Positions 1 through 11,334 of a stretch of 64,000 bases of DNA are shown piece by piece (position 1 is the stretch's first letter; every line of letters begins with the position of its first letter). The DNA is taken from NCBI GenBank assembly GCA_963575745.1, contig CAUYUJ010018738.1, forward strand, positions 237,001 through 301,000. The letters run 5' to 3'. A program made the translations under genes and the position numbers. The notes under the pieces are model-generated. The model saw only the letters and a program-made list of their open reading frames with translations. It was not told the DNA's origin and made no database searches. Source of the DNA: Prorocentrum cordatum. Lineage: Eukaryota; Sar; Dinophyceae; Prorocentrales; Prorocentraceae.

Positions 1-718
1 TGCGCCCACCGCGCCCATTTCGGCACACCCCTCACACGTTTCGTGGCTTACACCGCATAGTTTCGGGCCCCATAGGGAGCTCCAGCGAAGGCCCCAGTGG
101 CTGCGCTCCCATGCGCCCACCGCGCCCATTTCGGCACACCCCTCACACGTTTCGTGGCCCCATAGGGAGCTCCAGCGAAGGCCCCAGTGGCTGCGCTCCC
201 ATGCGCCCACCGCACCCATTTCGGCACACCCCTCACACGTTTCGTGGCCCCATAGGGAGCTCCAGCGAAGGCCCCAGTGGCTGCGCTCCCATGCGCCCAC
301 CGCACCCATTTCGGCACACCCCTCACACGTTTCGTGGCCCATGGGGAGCTCCAGCGAAGGCCCCAGTGGCTGCGCTCCCATGCGCCCACCGCACCCATTT
401 CGGCACACCCCTCACACGTTTCGTGGCCCCATAGGGTCCAGCTCCAGCGAAGGCCCCAGTGGCTGCGCTCCCATGCGCCCACCGCACCCATTTCGGCACA
501 CCCCTCACACGTTTCGTGGCCCCATAGGGAGCTCCAGCGAAGGCCCCAGTGGCTGCGCTCCCATGCGCCCACCGCACCCATTTCGGCACACCCCTCACAC
601 GTTTCGTGGCCCCATAGGGAGCTCAAGCGAAGGCCCCAGTGGCTGCGCTCCCATGCGCCCACCGCACAGATTTCGGCACACCCCTCACACGTTTCGTGGC
701 CCCATAGGGAGCGCCATC
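1..718. repeat. ~90-bp minisatellite, about 8 copies
   Basis: Tandem unit containing GGGAGCTCCAGCGAAGGCCC, then CATGCGCCCACCG and TTTCGGCACACCCCTCACAC. The unit starts recur at about 72, 162, 252, 341, 431, 527 and 617. Copies are nearly identical, with small length changes near 340 and 435. Reading frames through the array are by-products of a period close to a multiple of 3. A more diverged array of the same family lies at 53821-55215. The left end runs off the window. Confidence 0.95.
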
Positions 719-1400
719 GAAGAAGATACTCACAATTGCGGTACTCGCAACTGCATCTGGTTGGGTCTTTCGCCAGGATAATTTCTATGTTTCCCGCCCC
801 CCCCCACTGGAAATCGAGGGTGAATTTGAGCCTTCGGGTTGGGTTGGGGTGGTTTGGTGGGTGGTGATCCCCCCCCGGTGGCGCGTCCTGGTCAAGATCT
901 CCAGAAACCATCCCATGGGCCGTCGACCGACACACTGAAGCAGCTCGACGGCCGTGTCCAGTCCAGGCCCCGAGCTCTGCATCGCCAGGCGCATCCCCAT
1001 CCTCAACGGGCCAGGGTTCCTCGGCACCGTCAGCACACCCCCTCGAGGTGGGCAAGATGGATGGGAGGCACAAAGACATACTAGTACTACATGTCCTCCT
1101 TGGAGGCACGCGTCCGACCCGAACATATAGTATCTCCATCTTGAGTATGTCGTTTCCCGAGCGGTGTGGTCAGAAAGCGCCCGCCACGACGCATATGCTA
1201 TAGAATTTCTCGGTGCGCGCGTCGCCCCTGGGGGGGACGACGCACATATAGTAGAAGTATGGTGGGGTGCCGCCGACACCCCCTCGAAGTGGGCAAGATG
1301 GATGCCACGAAAGCAAGCGGGGACCTCGTCGCCGCAGGTTTGCCGTGACAGTGGAGGCCCCACACCGTCCTCACGCACCCATGATCTGAGCAAGCCGGCC
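719..1400. other. unassigned stretch after minisatellite
   Basis: Bases 719-780 form a border sequence shared with the end of the second minisatellite array. The motif CCCTCGARGTGGGCAAGATG occurs twice (near 1032 and 1285), so a block of about 250 bp seems duplicated. No complete gene is supported; one weak minus-strand exon candidate is listed separately. Confidence 0.5.
890..1035 (-). CDS. possible exon, unknown protein
   Basis: The minus strand reads with protein-like composition here, including VPRNPGPLRMGMRLAM, then VELLQCVGRRPMGWFLEIL. It lies in a longer open frame without a convincing start. A GA-type splice donor could follow the ILT-R codons. No family is recognised. The frame could be accidental in GC-rich DNA, so this is a weak candidate. 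Confidence 0.2.
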
Positions 1401-1615
1401 CTTAGTGGGCCCTGGAAACGACAGGGCCGCTTTTTTTTACCGGTTCCGTTTTGCCGTTTTTTTGCGGGTTCCGACGCCGTTTTGTTTACCGGTTCCGTCG
1501 CCGTTGTTTGACCGGTTCCGGCTCCGGTTCCAATCCTGGAGCCGTTTTTTTGCCGTTTCCGGTTGCCTTTTTTTGCCGTTTCCATTTTCAAGGGACATTT
1601 TTGGGGAAACCATGA
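1400..1615. repeat. T-rich degenerate repeat
   Basis: Short degenerate repeats of ACCGGTTCCG and TTGCCGTTTCC separated by runs of 7-8 T. No gene is seen. Confidence 0.6.
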
Positions 1616-2740
1616 AAAAACGGCCCTGGAGGCCCTTCGCAGGTCCCGAGAGCTCTCACCTCAGGTTTTCTCGAGCGGCACGATGCATCGGCACGAACAG
1701 CCACCCGAGACGGCGTCGCGCTTGTCGCGAAGAGCCTCTTCGAGGAGAGCAGCTGAATCCATGAGATCGCAGTGTGAATGCACAACTGATGGGGCGGCTG
1801 CACGGAACCTGCAAGTTGAGAAACGAGACGGCTAAACAAGGCTGACTCGTGAGCCGACTTGTCCAGATGAGAGAGAACGAGGGGGCCACGACAGAGCGAG
1901 GAGCTGGTGTAGGAGAGGACAAACAGGACCTGAAGGAGGAAACACGGAGGGACTCCAAAGCGGCACACGCTGAGCGGCTCTAGAACCGCGCTGGGCACAA
2001 ATCGAAGACCGTGCGTCGCAAGCAACTGACAAGCCACTGGCCATCGCTCAGACGTCCATTCCCTGTGCTTTTGTTCGGTTTTGTGCGTGTTTTTTCGCCA
2101 AATGATGCAGGATGCTCCTCGATGGTCCTCGCCGAGAAAAAAATTGCACACGTCCGAGCGATGCCAGGGCCAGAAATATGCTGCCGAGCCGCAACCCGAC
2201 CAGCAGGTCCTCCTGCTCAAATCCGGGAGAGCGGGCGTCGCGAGCAATCGACAAGCCAACAACTACCGCTTCCGAGCCGCGCCCCGATCCTCCCCTACTG
2301 CTCATGGAGAGCGTGCGTCGCAAGCAACTGACAAACCAGAATGACCGCTTCCGAGCCGCGCCACAGCCGCAGCAGGCAGAGGATGAGGACGAGAAACAGG
2401 GGGAACAGGGAACGAGAGAGGAGGGAGGAGGAGCCCCAAGGCACAGTAAGCCCGACTGGCGCGCAAGGCCAGGGGCACGAGGCAACATGAGCGCGAACGA
2501 ATCAAAAGCTAGAGTGCCGTTTGCAGTGGAAAAAAAATCCGCCACCGTACTCGTGGCACGAAGTGGAATGTCCCAGGGCTCGTGCAGCCCTGACAAGGTA
2601 GGTGTACAGGGTCTGCAAGACTCTCACGGGCCCAGACCCCAAGTTCGCCGGGCGCTCCGGGGCACTACCGGGCACTTCCGAAGTGTCTCGCGTGGGCCTC
2701 TGGGACGGTCCCCTCGCTCAGGAGGGCCCACAAGCGGGCC
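1616..2740. other. no gene seen; short dispersed repeats
   Basis: GC-rich sequence without a supportable gene. GTCGCAAGCAACTGACAA or close variants occur near 2013, 2235 and 2315, with a duplicated CCGCTTCCGAGCCGCGCC block. The small inverted-repeat element at 2040-2165 is inserted here. Satellite units begin near the right end. Confidence 0.5.
2040..2165. mobile_element. 126-bp TIR element, copy A
   Basis: Terminal inverted repeats: left GGCCATCGCTCAGACGT, right ACGTCCGAGCGATGCC. The interior (TTTTCGCCAAATGATG, then CTCCTCGATGGTCCTCGCCG) is shared with copies at 7961-8087 and 15670-15795. It has no coding capacity, so it is a MITE- or introner-like non-autonomous element. No target-site duplication is clear. 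Confidence 0.8.
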
Positions 2741-5700
2741 AAGAAAGCCCGGGGAGGCCGCCCAGACGGTCCAGGAGGACACAGAATTGCCAAAATAATG
2801 TTCGTGACGGCCCACGAAGCCTCGAACACGCCCCAGACGGCCTCCAAGAACACTCCCGAGAGGGCCACGAGAGGCAACATAATTAATTGTCCGACGGCGT
2901 CAGACAGGCCAGGAGCCCACCAAGACGGCCGAAGATGGCTCTAAGATGGCCTAAGAGGCCTCTAAGAGAGGCCCCAGCAAGGCCGGAAGAGGCCAAAATC
3001 ATGGGTTGTCCTCCAATGTTTGAAGGATTTGGGCGTGTGCTTCTTTTCGGCCTTCCGACGGCCCGAGACGGCCCAAGAGCCTCCGAAGATCGCCCAAGAG
3101 GCCTCCAAGATGACCACAGAACAGCCCAAGAGGACCCCAAGACGGCCCCAAGAGGACCCAACGACGGCCCAGGAGGCCTCCAAAACGCCCAAGACAGTTT
3201 CCAAGACGGCCCTAGATCATTCCAAGAGGGCCCAAGTCGGCCCAGAGCGGCTCCCAAGACGGCTTCCGACCGCGTCGGACGGGCCAGGAGCCCACCAAGA
3301 CGGCCGAAGATGGCCCTAAGATTGCCCAAGGCGGCCCAAGTGGCCTCCAAGAGGGCCTCCAGGAAAGCCCAAAGAGGCCCAAATCAGGGATTTTCTTTGA
3401 GTGGTTGAAGGATGTTGGCATTTGCTTCTTTTCGGCCTTCCGACGTCTCGAGACGGCCCAAGAGCCCCCAAAGATCGCCACAAGATCACCCAAGAGGCCT
3501 CCAGGATGGCTCCAGAGCAGCCCAAGAAGCCTCCAAGACGGGAGAAGAGGGCCCCAAGACGGCCCACGAGGCCTCCAAGACGCCCAAGATGGCGTCCAAG
3601 ACGGCCCTGGAGCACCCCAAGAGAGCCCCAAGTCGGCCCAGAGTGGCCCCCAAGACGGTTTCCGACGGTGTCAGACGGGCTAGGAGCCCACAAAGATGGC
3701 CCCGAGAAGCCCCCGAAGGCCCCCAAGAGGCCTCCAAGAGGGCCCCAAGGATGCCTCCAAGAGACTCCCAGGAAGCTGCCAGGAGGCTTCAAGTGTCCCC
3801 AGAGGCTCCCAAGATGCCCCCTCCTCCTCCTCCTTCTCCTCCACCTCTTCCTCCTCCATCTCCTCCTCCGCCTCCTCCTGATCTTCCCCGCCACCCTCCC
3901 CCACGTGTTACCCGAAGGGTTTCCACAACGGCTGGAGGAACACATGGTCCGATAGCTTGGAAGAGCTCTTGCCACAACGCTCGGCCACATGGGCGATTCT
4001 AGACGGCAGGGGGCGGCGGTGATTCGCCGTAGGCGTCTTCGATCCGCCGCCCCCTGTTGGCTTGCCACAAGGGTGCCCGGCGTGCTAGATCCTTTCCAGT
4101 TTGCTTTTGGTTCTTTTTCCAAAAGAACTCCCCCTGAGGCTTCGGCCCGTCCCGCCGGCCACCCGGAAAAGCGCATAAAAGGTAGTTACAAAGGGTTGTT
4201 CGGCTTTAGACTGCTCAAAGATGGCCTCCAAGATGGCCAAGATGGCCCAAGAAGTTCGCCAAAGATGGTCCAAGATGGCCTCGAATATGACCCACGAGAC
4301 TCAACGATGCCTCCAAGTTCGCACAAGAAATACCTAAGACGGCCCAAGACGGCCCCAGAGGCCTCCAAGAGGCCTCCAAGACGGCCGACGAGGCCTCGAA
4401 GAGGTCCTCCAGGGTCCTCAAGGACGGCCCGAAGAGGTCAAAATCATTGATTGTCCTGAGGTTTTTGAAGGATTTGGGTTTCTGCTCCATTTCGGCCTTC
4501 CGACGGCCCAAGACTGCCCAAGAGGATATCAAGATCGCCCCTAGAGTGCCCAAGAAGCCTCCAAGACGGCCCCAGGACGGCCCAAGGGGCCCCAGATGGC
4601 CTCCAAGACTGCCAAGATGGGCTCCAAGATGCCTCCAAGACGGCCAAGATGGCCTCCAAGACGGCCAAGGTGGCCCCAAGATGCACCCAAGACGGCCCAA
4701 GATGGCCTCAAGATGGTCTAAGACTGCCCAAAAGCCCGCGAGATGCCTCCGAGACGGCCCTAGAGCCCTCCAAGACGTCCTCCAGGAAGGCCCGACAAGG
4801 TTAAAATCATTGATATTCCATCGGTTTTTGATGGATGCGGGCTTCTGCTCCTTTTCAGCTCTCCGACGGCCCAAGACGGCCCAAGCGACCCCCAACATCG
4901 ACCCGAGAGCGTCCAAGAGGCGTCCAAGATGGCCCCATGACAGCCCAAGAGGCCCCGAAGAGGTCCCCAAGACGGCCCAAGAGGCCCCCAAGACGGCCCA
5001 AGATAGCCTCCAAGACGGCCAAAATGGCCTCCAAGATGCCTCCAAGACGCCCCAGATGGCCGTCAAGACGGCTAAGATGGCCCGAAGATGCATCCAAGAC
5101 AGCCCAAGATGGCCTCAAGATGACCTCAGATGGGCCTATAGGCCCTCAAGAGGCCTCCAAGACGGCCCAAGAGCCCTCCAAGACGTTCTCCAGGAAGGCC
5201 CGAGGAGCCCAATATCATTGATGCTCCTTAAGTGTTTCAAGGATTGTTGTTTATTATTATTTCAGCTCTCCGACGACCCAAGACGGCCCAAGAGGCTCCC
5301 AACATCGTCCCAAGAGCGCCCAAGAGGCGTCCAAAATGGCCCCATGACAGCCCATGAGGCCCCCAAGAGGGCCCCAACAAGACGCCAAGACGGCCCAAGA
5401 TGGTCCCCAAAACGCCCAAGATGGCATCCAAGACGGCCAAGATGGCCTCCACGATGCCGTAAAGACGGCCAATGATGCCTCCAAGACGGCGAAGATGGCT
5501 CCTCGTCGATGCCTCCAAGAAGGCCTCCAAGACAGCGAAGATGGCCCAAAGATGCACCCGAGACGGCCACAGATGGCCTGAAGATGGCCTTCGAAAACCC
5601 CAAAGCCCCGCCAGAGGTCTCCAAGACACGGAAACCACCTGGTCCGATAGCTCGCCCGACTCGGTGTTTCCCGAAGGCTTTCGAAACCCACTCGGGGAAC

Positions 5701-6950
5701 GCGTGGCCTGATAGCCTAGCCAAGCTCAAACCCAACTTTCGGCCAAGCAGGCGCTTCCAAAAAGGCAGGGGGCGGCGGTGATTCGCCGTATGTATGCGTC
5801 TTCGATCCGCCGCCCCCTGTTGATTCATCAAAAGGGTGCCCGGCGTGCTGAATCCGTTCGCTTTTGGTTTTGGTTCTTTTTCCACAAGAACTCTCCCGCC
5901 CGCCCGCCGGGGTCCTGGAATGGCCGGGAAAGGGTGGTTCCAAAAGTTGTTCCTGCTCCAGATGTCTCCAAGATGGCCTCCAACATGGCCAAGATGGCCC
6001 AAGATGGCGCCCAGGTTCGCCCAAGATGGTCCAAGATGGCCTCCTAGACGGCCCAGGAGAGGCCAAGATGCCTCCAAGTTCGCGCAAGAAACCTCTCAGA
6101 CGGCCCAAGACAGCCCCAGAGGCCTCCAAGAGGCCTCCAAGATGGCCCAAGAGGCCTCCAAGAGGTTCTCCACGAGAGCCAGAAGAGGTCCTCCACGAGA
6201 ACCACGAGAGCCAAAATCATGGATGTTCATTAGGTTTTTGAAGGATTTAGGATGTTCTTCTTTTCGAGCCTTCCGACGGCTCACGACGGCCCAAGGAGCC
6301 CGAAAGATTGCTTCCAGAGCGGCCAAGAGGCCTCCAAGATGGCCCTATGACGGCCCAAGAGGCCCCGAAGAGGTCCCCAAAAGGGCGCCAAGACGGCTCC
6401 AGAGGCCTCGAGACGGCCAAGATGGCCTCCAAGATGCCTCCAGCACGATCAAGATGAGCTTCAAGACGGCCAAGATGGCCGCTGAGACGGCCAAGATGGC
6501 CCAAGATGGGCCCGAGAGGTTCCAAGATTTCCCCAGAGGAGTCCAAGAGGTGCTCCAGGAAGGCCCGAGGGAGCCAAAATCGTCAATGTTCAGTCGTGGT
6601 GCTTGTTTTTTCCTCGGTTTTGGTGTTCCGACCGCCTAAGACGGGCCCAAGGAATGCCCAAACTAGTCCCAGAGGCCTCCTAGATGGCTTCAGTACGGCC
6701 CAAGAGGCCTTCAAGACAGCCCCAAGAGGGCCTAAAGACAGCACAAGAGGTCTCTAAAACTGCCAAGATGGTCTCCAAGATGCCTCAAGACTGCCAAGAT
6801 GACCTCCAAGACGACGAAGATGGCATCCAAGACGGCAGAAATATCCCCAAGAGAGCCGAAGGTGGCCCAAGAAGGCGCCCAAGATGCCTCCAAGACAGCC
6901 CAAGATGCCTCCAAGACGTCCTCCAGGAGGCCCCAAAGCTCGGAAACCAC
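2740..6950 (+). repeat. hierarchical satellite array 1
   Basis: The basic unit is 9-12 nt (CCAAGACGGCC, CCAAGATGGCC, CCAAGAGGCCT). A ~390-bp unit is marked by an AT-richer linker (AAAATCATTGAT, then TTTGAAGGATTTGGG, then CTTTTCGGCCTTCCGACGG) at about 2996, 3385, 4440, 4800, 5210, 6200 and 6580. A third level adds a hairpin-bearing cassette near 3905-4160, 5636-5935 and 6950-7110. Open frames in all six frames are artefacts of a unit that is not a multiple of 3. Confidence 0.95.
4007..4056. repeat. GC-rich hairpin in satellite cassette
   Basis: CAGGGGGCGGCGG pairs with CCGCCGCCCCCTG around a 24-nt centre (GATTCGCCGTAGGCGTCTTC). Other copies: 5766-5819 (4-nt insertion in the centre), 25222-25271, 27086-27135 and 28621-28670. 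Broken copies lie near 7077, 23445 and 30173. The arms are conserved while the surrounding satellite drifts. Confidence 0.9.
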
Positions 6951-7110
6951 CTGGTCCGATAGCTCGCCCGACTCGGTGTTCCCCGAAGGCTTTCGAAACC
7001 CACTCTGGGAATGCGTGGCCCAATATCTTGGCCAAGCTCAAACCCAACTTTCGGCCACGCAGGCGCTTCCAAAAAGGGGCGGCGGTGATTCGCCGTAGGC
7101 GTCTTCGATA

Positions 7111-7960
7111 ATAGAGGCGTCGGCTCCGAGAGGATGCGGCAACGTCTTGGCGCAGACAGACCTCGCTGGCACACTTCGTCGAACGGCGCTGCGGGGCTCC
7201 CCCGGACATCTCGCTGCGCCGACGCAGCCGAGAAGGAGCCAGTCGCTCTCTAAGGGGGGGCCAGCGCAAGAAAACGCGGCCCAGACCGCCCACGCTGCCG
7301 GGGACACCTCTGCCTCGGCGAAAAGCGACGGGCGCGGACACCACAAAAAAGACACCGCCTGCCGCCGAAGGGGGTCACGTCGAAGCCTACCCCCTCCGCT
7401 GCCAGGAGGGAAGCGGGCCCCGAGGGACGCGAGACCTGGACCCCCGGGGGCTCTCGTCAGGACTGGCCTCTCCTCCAGAGCCGCCTCCTGGCCCTCCTGT
7501 GGGGCCCCCGGGGAGGCCCTGCCCGAGAGCCCCGAGCGTGGGGCGGAGAGCCTCTGGGCTCCTTCCCCTCGGCACCCGCGTGCCTCCTCTTTGGACACCC
7601 GAAATGGGCACCGAAAGAATGGGCAACATGCCCAACAACAAACGTTGTCCCGAACCAACAGCGGCCGCTGTTGTGCAGGCGGCCTTCTGTCTCAAATGAA
7701 CACAGGCCGCGGCGGCGCGGACAGCGAATCCTGTTCAGAATGAACAGGAACTGCTGTTGGGCATCGTACCCATTCTTTCCGTGCCCATCTCGGGCGTCCA
7801 GATCCTCCTGGCGACTCCCTGCGCGGGTCCTGCGCCCGGCGCTCGGGGCGCTGGCCGAACAAGGACCCCCCCCCTCGTGAAGCAGCCAGAACAGAGCCGC
7901 GAGGGCTCTGCCACCACGCGGGTCCAGCCACGCGCGTCCGCGCGCGGCAGGCGGCCCCTC
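7111..7960. other. GC-rich, no gene; holds an inverted-repeat element
   Basis: No gene is supported. The hairpin cassette that ends the satellite array is truncated at about 7110. The main structure is the long inverted repeat described at 7525-7855. Confidence 0.5.
7525..7855. mobile_element. long-TIR element with central palindrome
   Basis: The left arm around 7592-7642 (GGGCACCGAAAGAATGGGCA) is the imperfect reverse complement of the right arm around 7752-7804 (ACCCATTCTTTCCGTGCCC). Weaker pairing extends outward to GCCCCGAGCG on both sides. A perfect 18-nt palindrome, CAACAGCGGCCGCTGTTG, lies inside at 7656-7673. No coding capacity is seen. Confidence 0.6.
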
Positions 7961-8087
7961 GCCATCGCTCGGACGTCAATTGTTTGTGTTTTTTGTTCGG
8001 TTTCGTGCGTGGTTTTTTCGCCAGGTGATCAAGGATGTTCCTCGATGGCCCTCGCCGAAGGAAAAATGCACACGTCCGAGCGATGCC
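7961..8087. mobile_element. 127-bp TIR element, copy B
   Basis: Same family as 2040-2165. Left end GCCATCGCTCGGACGT, right end ACGTCCGAGCGATGCC. It lies about 80 bp beyond the stop codon of the protease gene, probably in its 3' flank or UTR. Confidence 0.8.
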
Positions 8088-8168
8088 AAGGCCCTGGAGT
8101 CACGGGGGCCGTGCGGGCGCCCCGTCGGGCCCCGCGGAGGCGGGCTCCCCCGGCCCCGGGCGCTCCCC

Positions 8169-11100
8169 TCACGCGGGCGCGCGGGCGGCGCTCCGCTCGC
8201 CCCTCTCCGCGTCCACGAGGGCGCCGGGGTGGGCCCCGCTGCCCGCCGGGCCGCCGCGCGGGGGGGGCGGCGCCCGCTTCCGCAGCGCGTGCCGCGCCAG
8301 CAGGGCCCCGAGGGACGCGCCGGCCGCCACGACGAGGAGGCGGGCGACCAGCCTCCGCGCCCCGACGTCGGCCTCGGCCTCGGCCTCGGGCGCCGCGGGC
8401 TCGGAGGCTGCCGCCGGCGCGAGGGCAGGCCCGTGGGGCTCCGGGGCCGCCTCCAGGAGGCGGCGACCTGGCTCGCAGAGCCTCCACCCGCGCCTCGTGA
8501 CGCTGAAGTCGGAGGACCACAAGATGCTGGAGGACGGAGTGAGGCCGTGGGGGCGGCGGCGCCTGCCGCTGAACTGCCGCCCGTCGACCACGAGGTAGTC
8601 GAAGTACGATTCTACATCAAAGTCCGCTGAGGCGTGCCCCCATGGCACGCTGAGGCGTGGCAGCATGCCGAGTGCTGTCCGGTGGTGCTGCTGCAGTCTT
8701 CTCGACGGGGCCCCTCCCGGGCGCAGAGTGCTGCACGCACCGCCCCATCCTCCTCCCGAGGCCTCATTGGCGTTATGGCGCCTCCCTGGCGCTACCCGAG
8801 ACTCTCCAAGGCTGCCAAGGCGGCCGAGGGAGACCACCAAGGCCGCCAAGATGGCCCCAAATGCCTCCACGACGACCCACGATGGCCACAAGCACAACAC
8901 AATGCAATGAACTCTGGACACGGCACAAGATGGCTTCAAGAGGACTCCCAGGAAGGCCCCACGCGGCCAACATCCCTGACTGTCCTGAAGCATTTTAACA
9001 TCCTTCGCATTCTCGCTGTTTCAGGCCTCCGTGAGCCCGAGATGGCCCGAGCACGCGTCACGGCTTCCTCTGCGCTGCTCGAGCAATCGCCATCCAGAGT
9101 GCTGCTGGACTGGCACGGTGGCGTGACTTGCCGCAGGCAGCTGGATACTCTACGGCGATGGGTGCTGCGTTCGCCGCGTTGATCTCAATCGTGCACTGCT
9201 GGCTGTTGCCGTAATACTGCGGGTAGTTCGGGCTCTGCACGCATGCGCCGTCTTGCACGCACGGGCCTGAAATGGCACCCCACATGCTCCCAGAACCGGG
9301 CGTCGGTGCAGCGGTCGGCGAATGAGTCGGCGCAAGAGTCGGCGCAACTGTCGGTGCAACGGTTGGTGAAGCGGTCGGCGATGGCGTTGGTGCTGTTGTC
9401 GGAAGGGGTGCAGGTATTGACACTGGCATGCAGAATTTCCACCCGCTCCGCGTAACACTAAAGTCTGACGACCACATGATACTGTACCACGGGGTGAACC
9501 CAGACGGACCCAAAGTTCCAGTATATGCTTTCCATCCGTCGATCAAAATGTAGTCGAAATACGACTCTACATTGAAAGCCTCCACGACGATCGGTCCTGC
9601 GTTGGACGCGTCGATCTCAATCGTGCACTTCTGGTTGTTGCCGTAAGGCTGCGGATAGTTCGCGCTCTGCACACATGCACCGTCTAGCGTACACGCGCCG
9701 GAAATGGCCGCCCACATGTGCGCAGAACTGGGCGTCGGTGCTGCAGTCGGCGAAGCAGTCGGCGCGGGAGTCGGCGCGGCTGTCGGTGATGCTGTCGGTG
9801 CTGCTGTTGGCGAAGTTGTCGGCGCAAGAGTTGGCGCGGCTGTTGGTGCTGTCGTCGGTGCTCCTGTCGGTGTTGCTGTTGGGGAAGCGGTCGGCCCGGC
9901 TGTGGGCGCGGCTGTCGGTGCAACTGTTGGGGAAGCGGTCGGTGCTCTCGTTGGTGCTGCAGTCGGCGGCGCTGCAGTTGGAGAAGCGGTCGGCGTTGCC
10001 GTTGGCGTCGCAGTCGGCGCGGCTGTCGGTGCTGCTGTTGGGGAAGCGGTCGGCGCTGCCGTTGGTGCTGCAGTGGGCGCGGCTGTCGGTGCTGCTGTTG
10101 GGGGAGCGGTCGGTGCTTCAGTGGGCACTGCAGTCGGCACATCAGGCGCAGCTGTCGGCGCCTCGGTCGGTGCTGCTGTTGGGGAAACGGTCGGTGATGC
10201 TGTGGACCCAGCTGTCGGGACTGCTGTGGGGGACGCAGTCGGTGCCTCCGTCGGTACTGCAGTCGGTGAAATTGTCGGTGCTGCTGTTGGCGTTGCCGTT
10301 GGCGTCGCAGTCGGCACGGCTGTCGGTGCTGCTGTTGGGGAAGCGGTCGGCGCTGCCGTTGGTGCTGCAGTGGGCGCAGCTGTCGGTGCTGCTGTTGGGG
10401 ATGCGGTCGGCGTGTTCGTTGGTGCCGTAGTCGGCGCAGCTGTCGGTGCTGCTGTTGGGAGAGCGGTCGGCGCCGCTGTCGTTGTAGCTGGAGGTGCGGG
10501 TGATGGCGTCGGGGGCGCCGTCCAATCCCCAATCAACCCGGTCATCCAATCCCGTGCATAAGTGACCCGGCTCCAAACTCCAGGGAAATTCTGAATGCCA
10601 CATGATACAGGTCCCCATGAAACGACACCGTGAAGGAAGTAGCTGCCGCCTGAAGCGCAGACAATGGGTCCTCCACTGTCACCCTGACATATATCGGTTA
10701 CCAACCCGCCGTTGGAGCCCTGAGCGCACAGCATGTCATCGGTGATCGTCATCCCTGACATGCCCCATTGAGCCTGGCAATCTGCATTTGTCCAAGTGGT
10801 CACCCCACCCTCCTGCAACAAGTCAGGGACACTCCCTCCATTCACCTTCCCCCACCCAGTGGTGAAGCACTCTTCACCCGCACCGATGTCCTCCGCTGGC
10901 AAGCACGCGAGGCCGATACAGTCGTTCAACGGAGCCGCACTTGCCAACTCCAAGAGGACATAGTCGTAGCCCTGATCCCAATTGACATAGTTTGGATGAG
11001 TGTGCACTTGCTGCACCTCCAGCCGCACCCCTACAGTATCCGATTGGGACTGGCTGTGAAGGCCCGCGACGACCCAGAACGAGGAACGAGGGAAGCAGTG

Positions 11101-11334
11101 GGCGGCCGTCAAGACCCAATTCGGGGCGATGAGCGTTCCTCCGCAAAAGTGTCCGCCCGAGGTCTGGAGCGACACCTGCCACGGCCACTCGCAACGCGTG
11201 GCCGCCTGCCCCCCGAAGATGCGCTGGCTACCCGCTGTCCATGGAGTGCTGTCGGCACCCTTCGCGCCGCAAGTCGATGCCGCGCAGAGCTGCGCCAATG
11301 CTGTGCACGCGAGAGCCGCAGAAACAACTCTCAT
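8169..11334 (-). CDS. membrane-anchored trypsin-like serine protease with CUB domains
   Basis: Exon 1 is 11334-9149 and exon 2 about 8649-8169, joining in phase to 888 aa. Residues 1-20 look like a signal peptide. A chymotrypsin-fold domain (39-270) has activation site R38/IFGG, catalytic H79 (LTAAHC), D124 (DYVLLEL) and S220 (GDSGGP). D214 in the S1 pocket implies cleavage after Arg/Lys. A long Pro-Thr-Ala repeat (271-539) follows. CUB-like domain 1 spans 540-637 and a second spans about 684-790, split by the intron. Residues 829-848 form a likely membrane helix followed by basic RHALRKR, so the enzyme is probably anchored at the cell surface or an endomembrane facing outward. The intron (about 499 nt, GTATCC to CTCAG) carries a satellite monomer. 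An acceptor at 8627 is possible but does not preserve phase with a GT donor. The natural substrate cannot be told. Confidence 0.85.
8800..9055 (+). repeat. satellite monomer inside protease intron
   Basis: The intron contains CCAAGATGGCC-type units and then the AT-richer linker of the ~390-bp satellite unit: GGCCAACATCCCTGACTGTC, CATTTTAACATCCTTCGCAT, then TTTCAGGCCTCCG. The order matches linkers in array 1 (for example 4437-4530). It is antisense to the gene and fills most of the intron. Confidence 0.8.

Noticed and set aside
1-718. Regular repeats resembling a CRISPR array
   Set aside because: The ~90-bp units are repeated in full, with no unique spacers, and the setting is eukaryotic.
1572-1592. 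GCCGTTTCCATTTTCAAGG as a possible spliced-leader relict
   Set aside because: It lacks the GGCT block and lies in a T-rich repeat where similar words recur.
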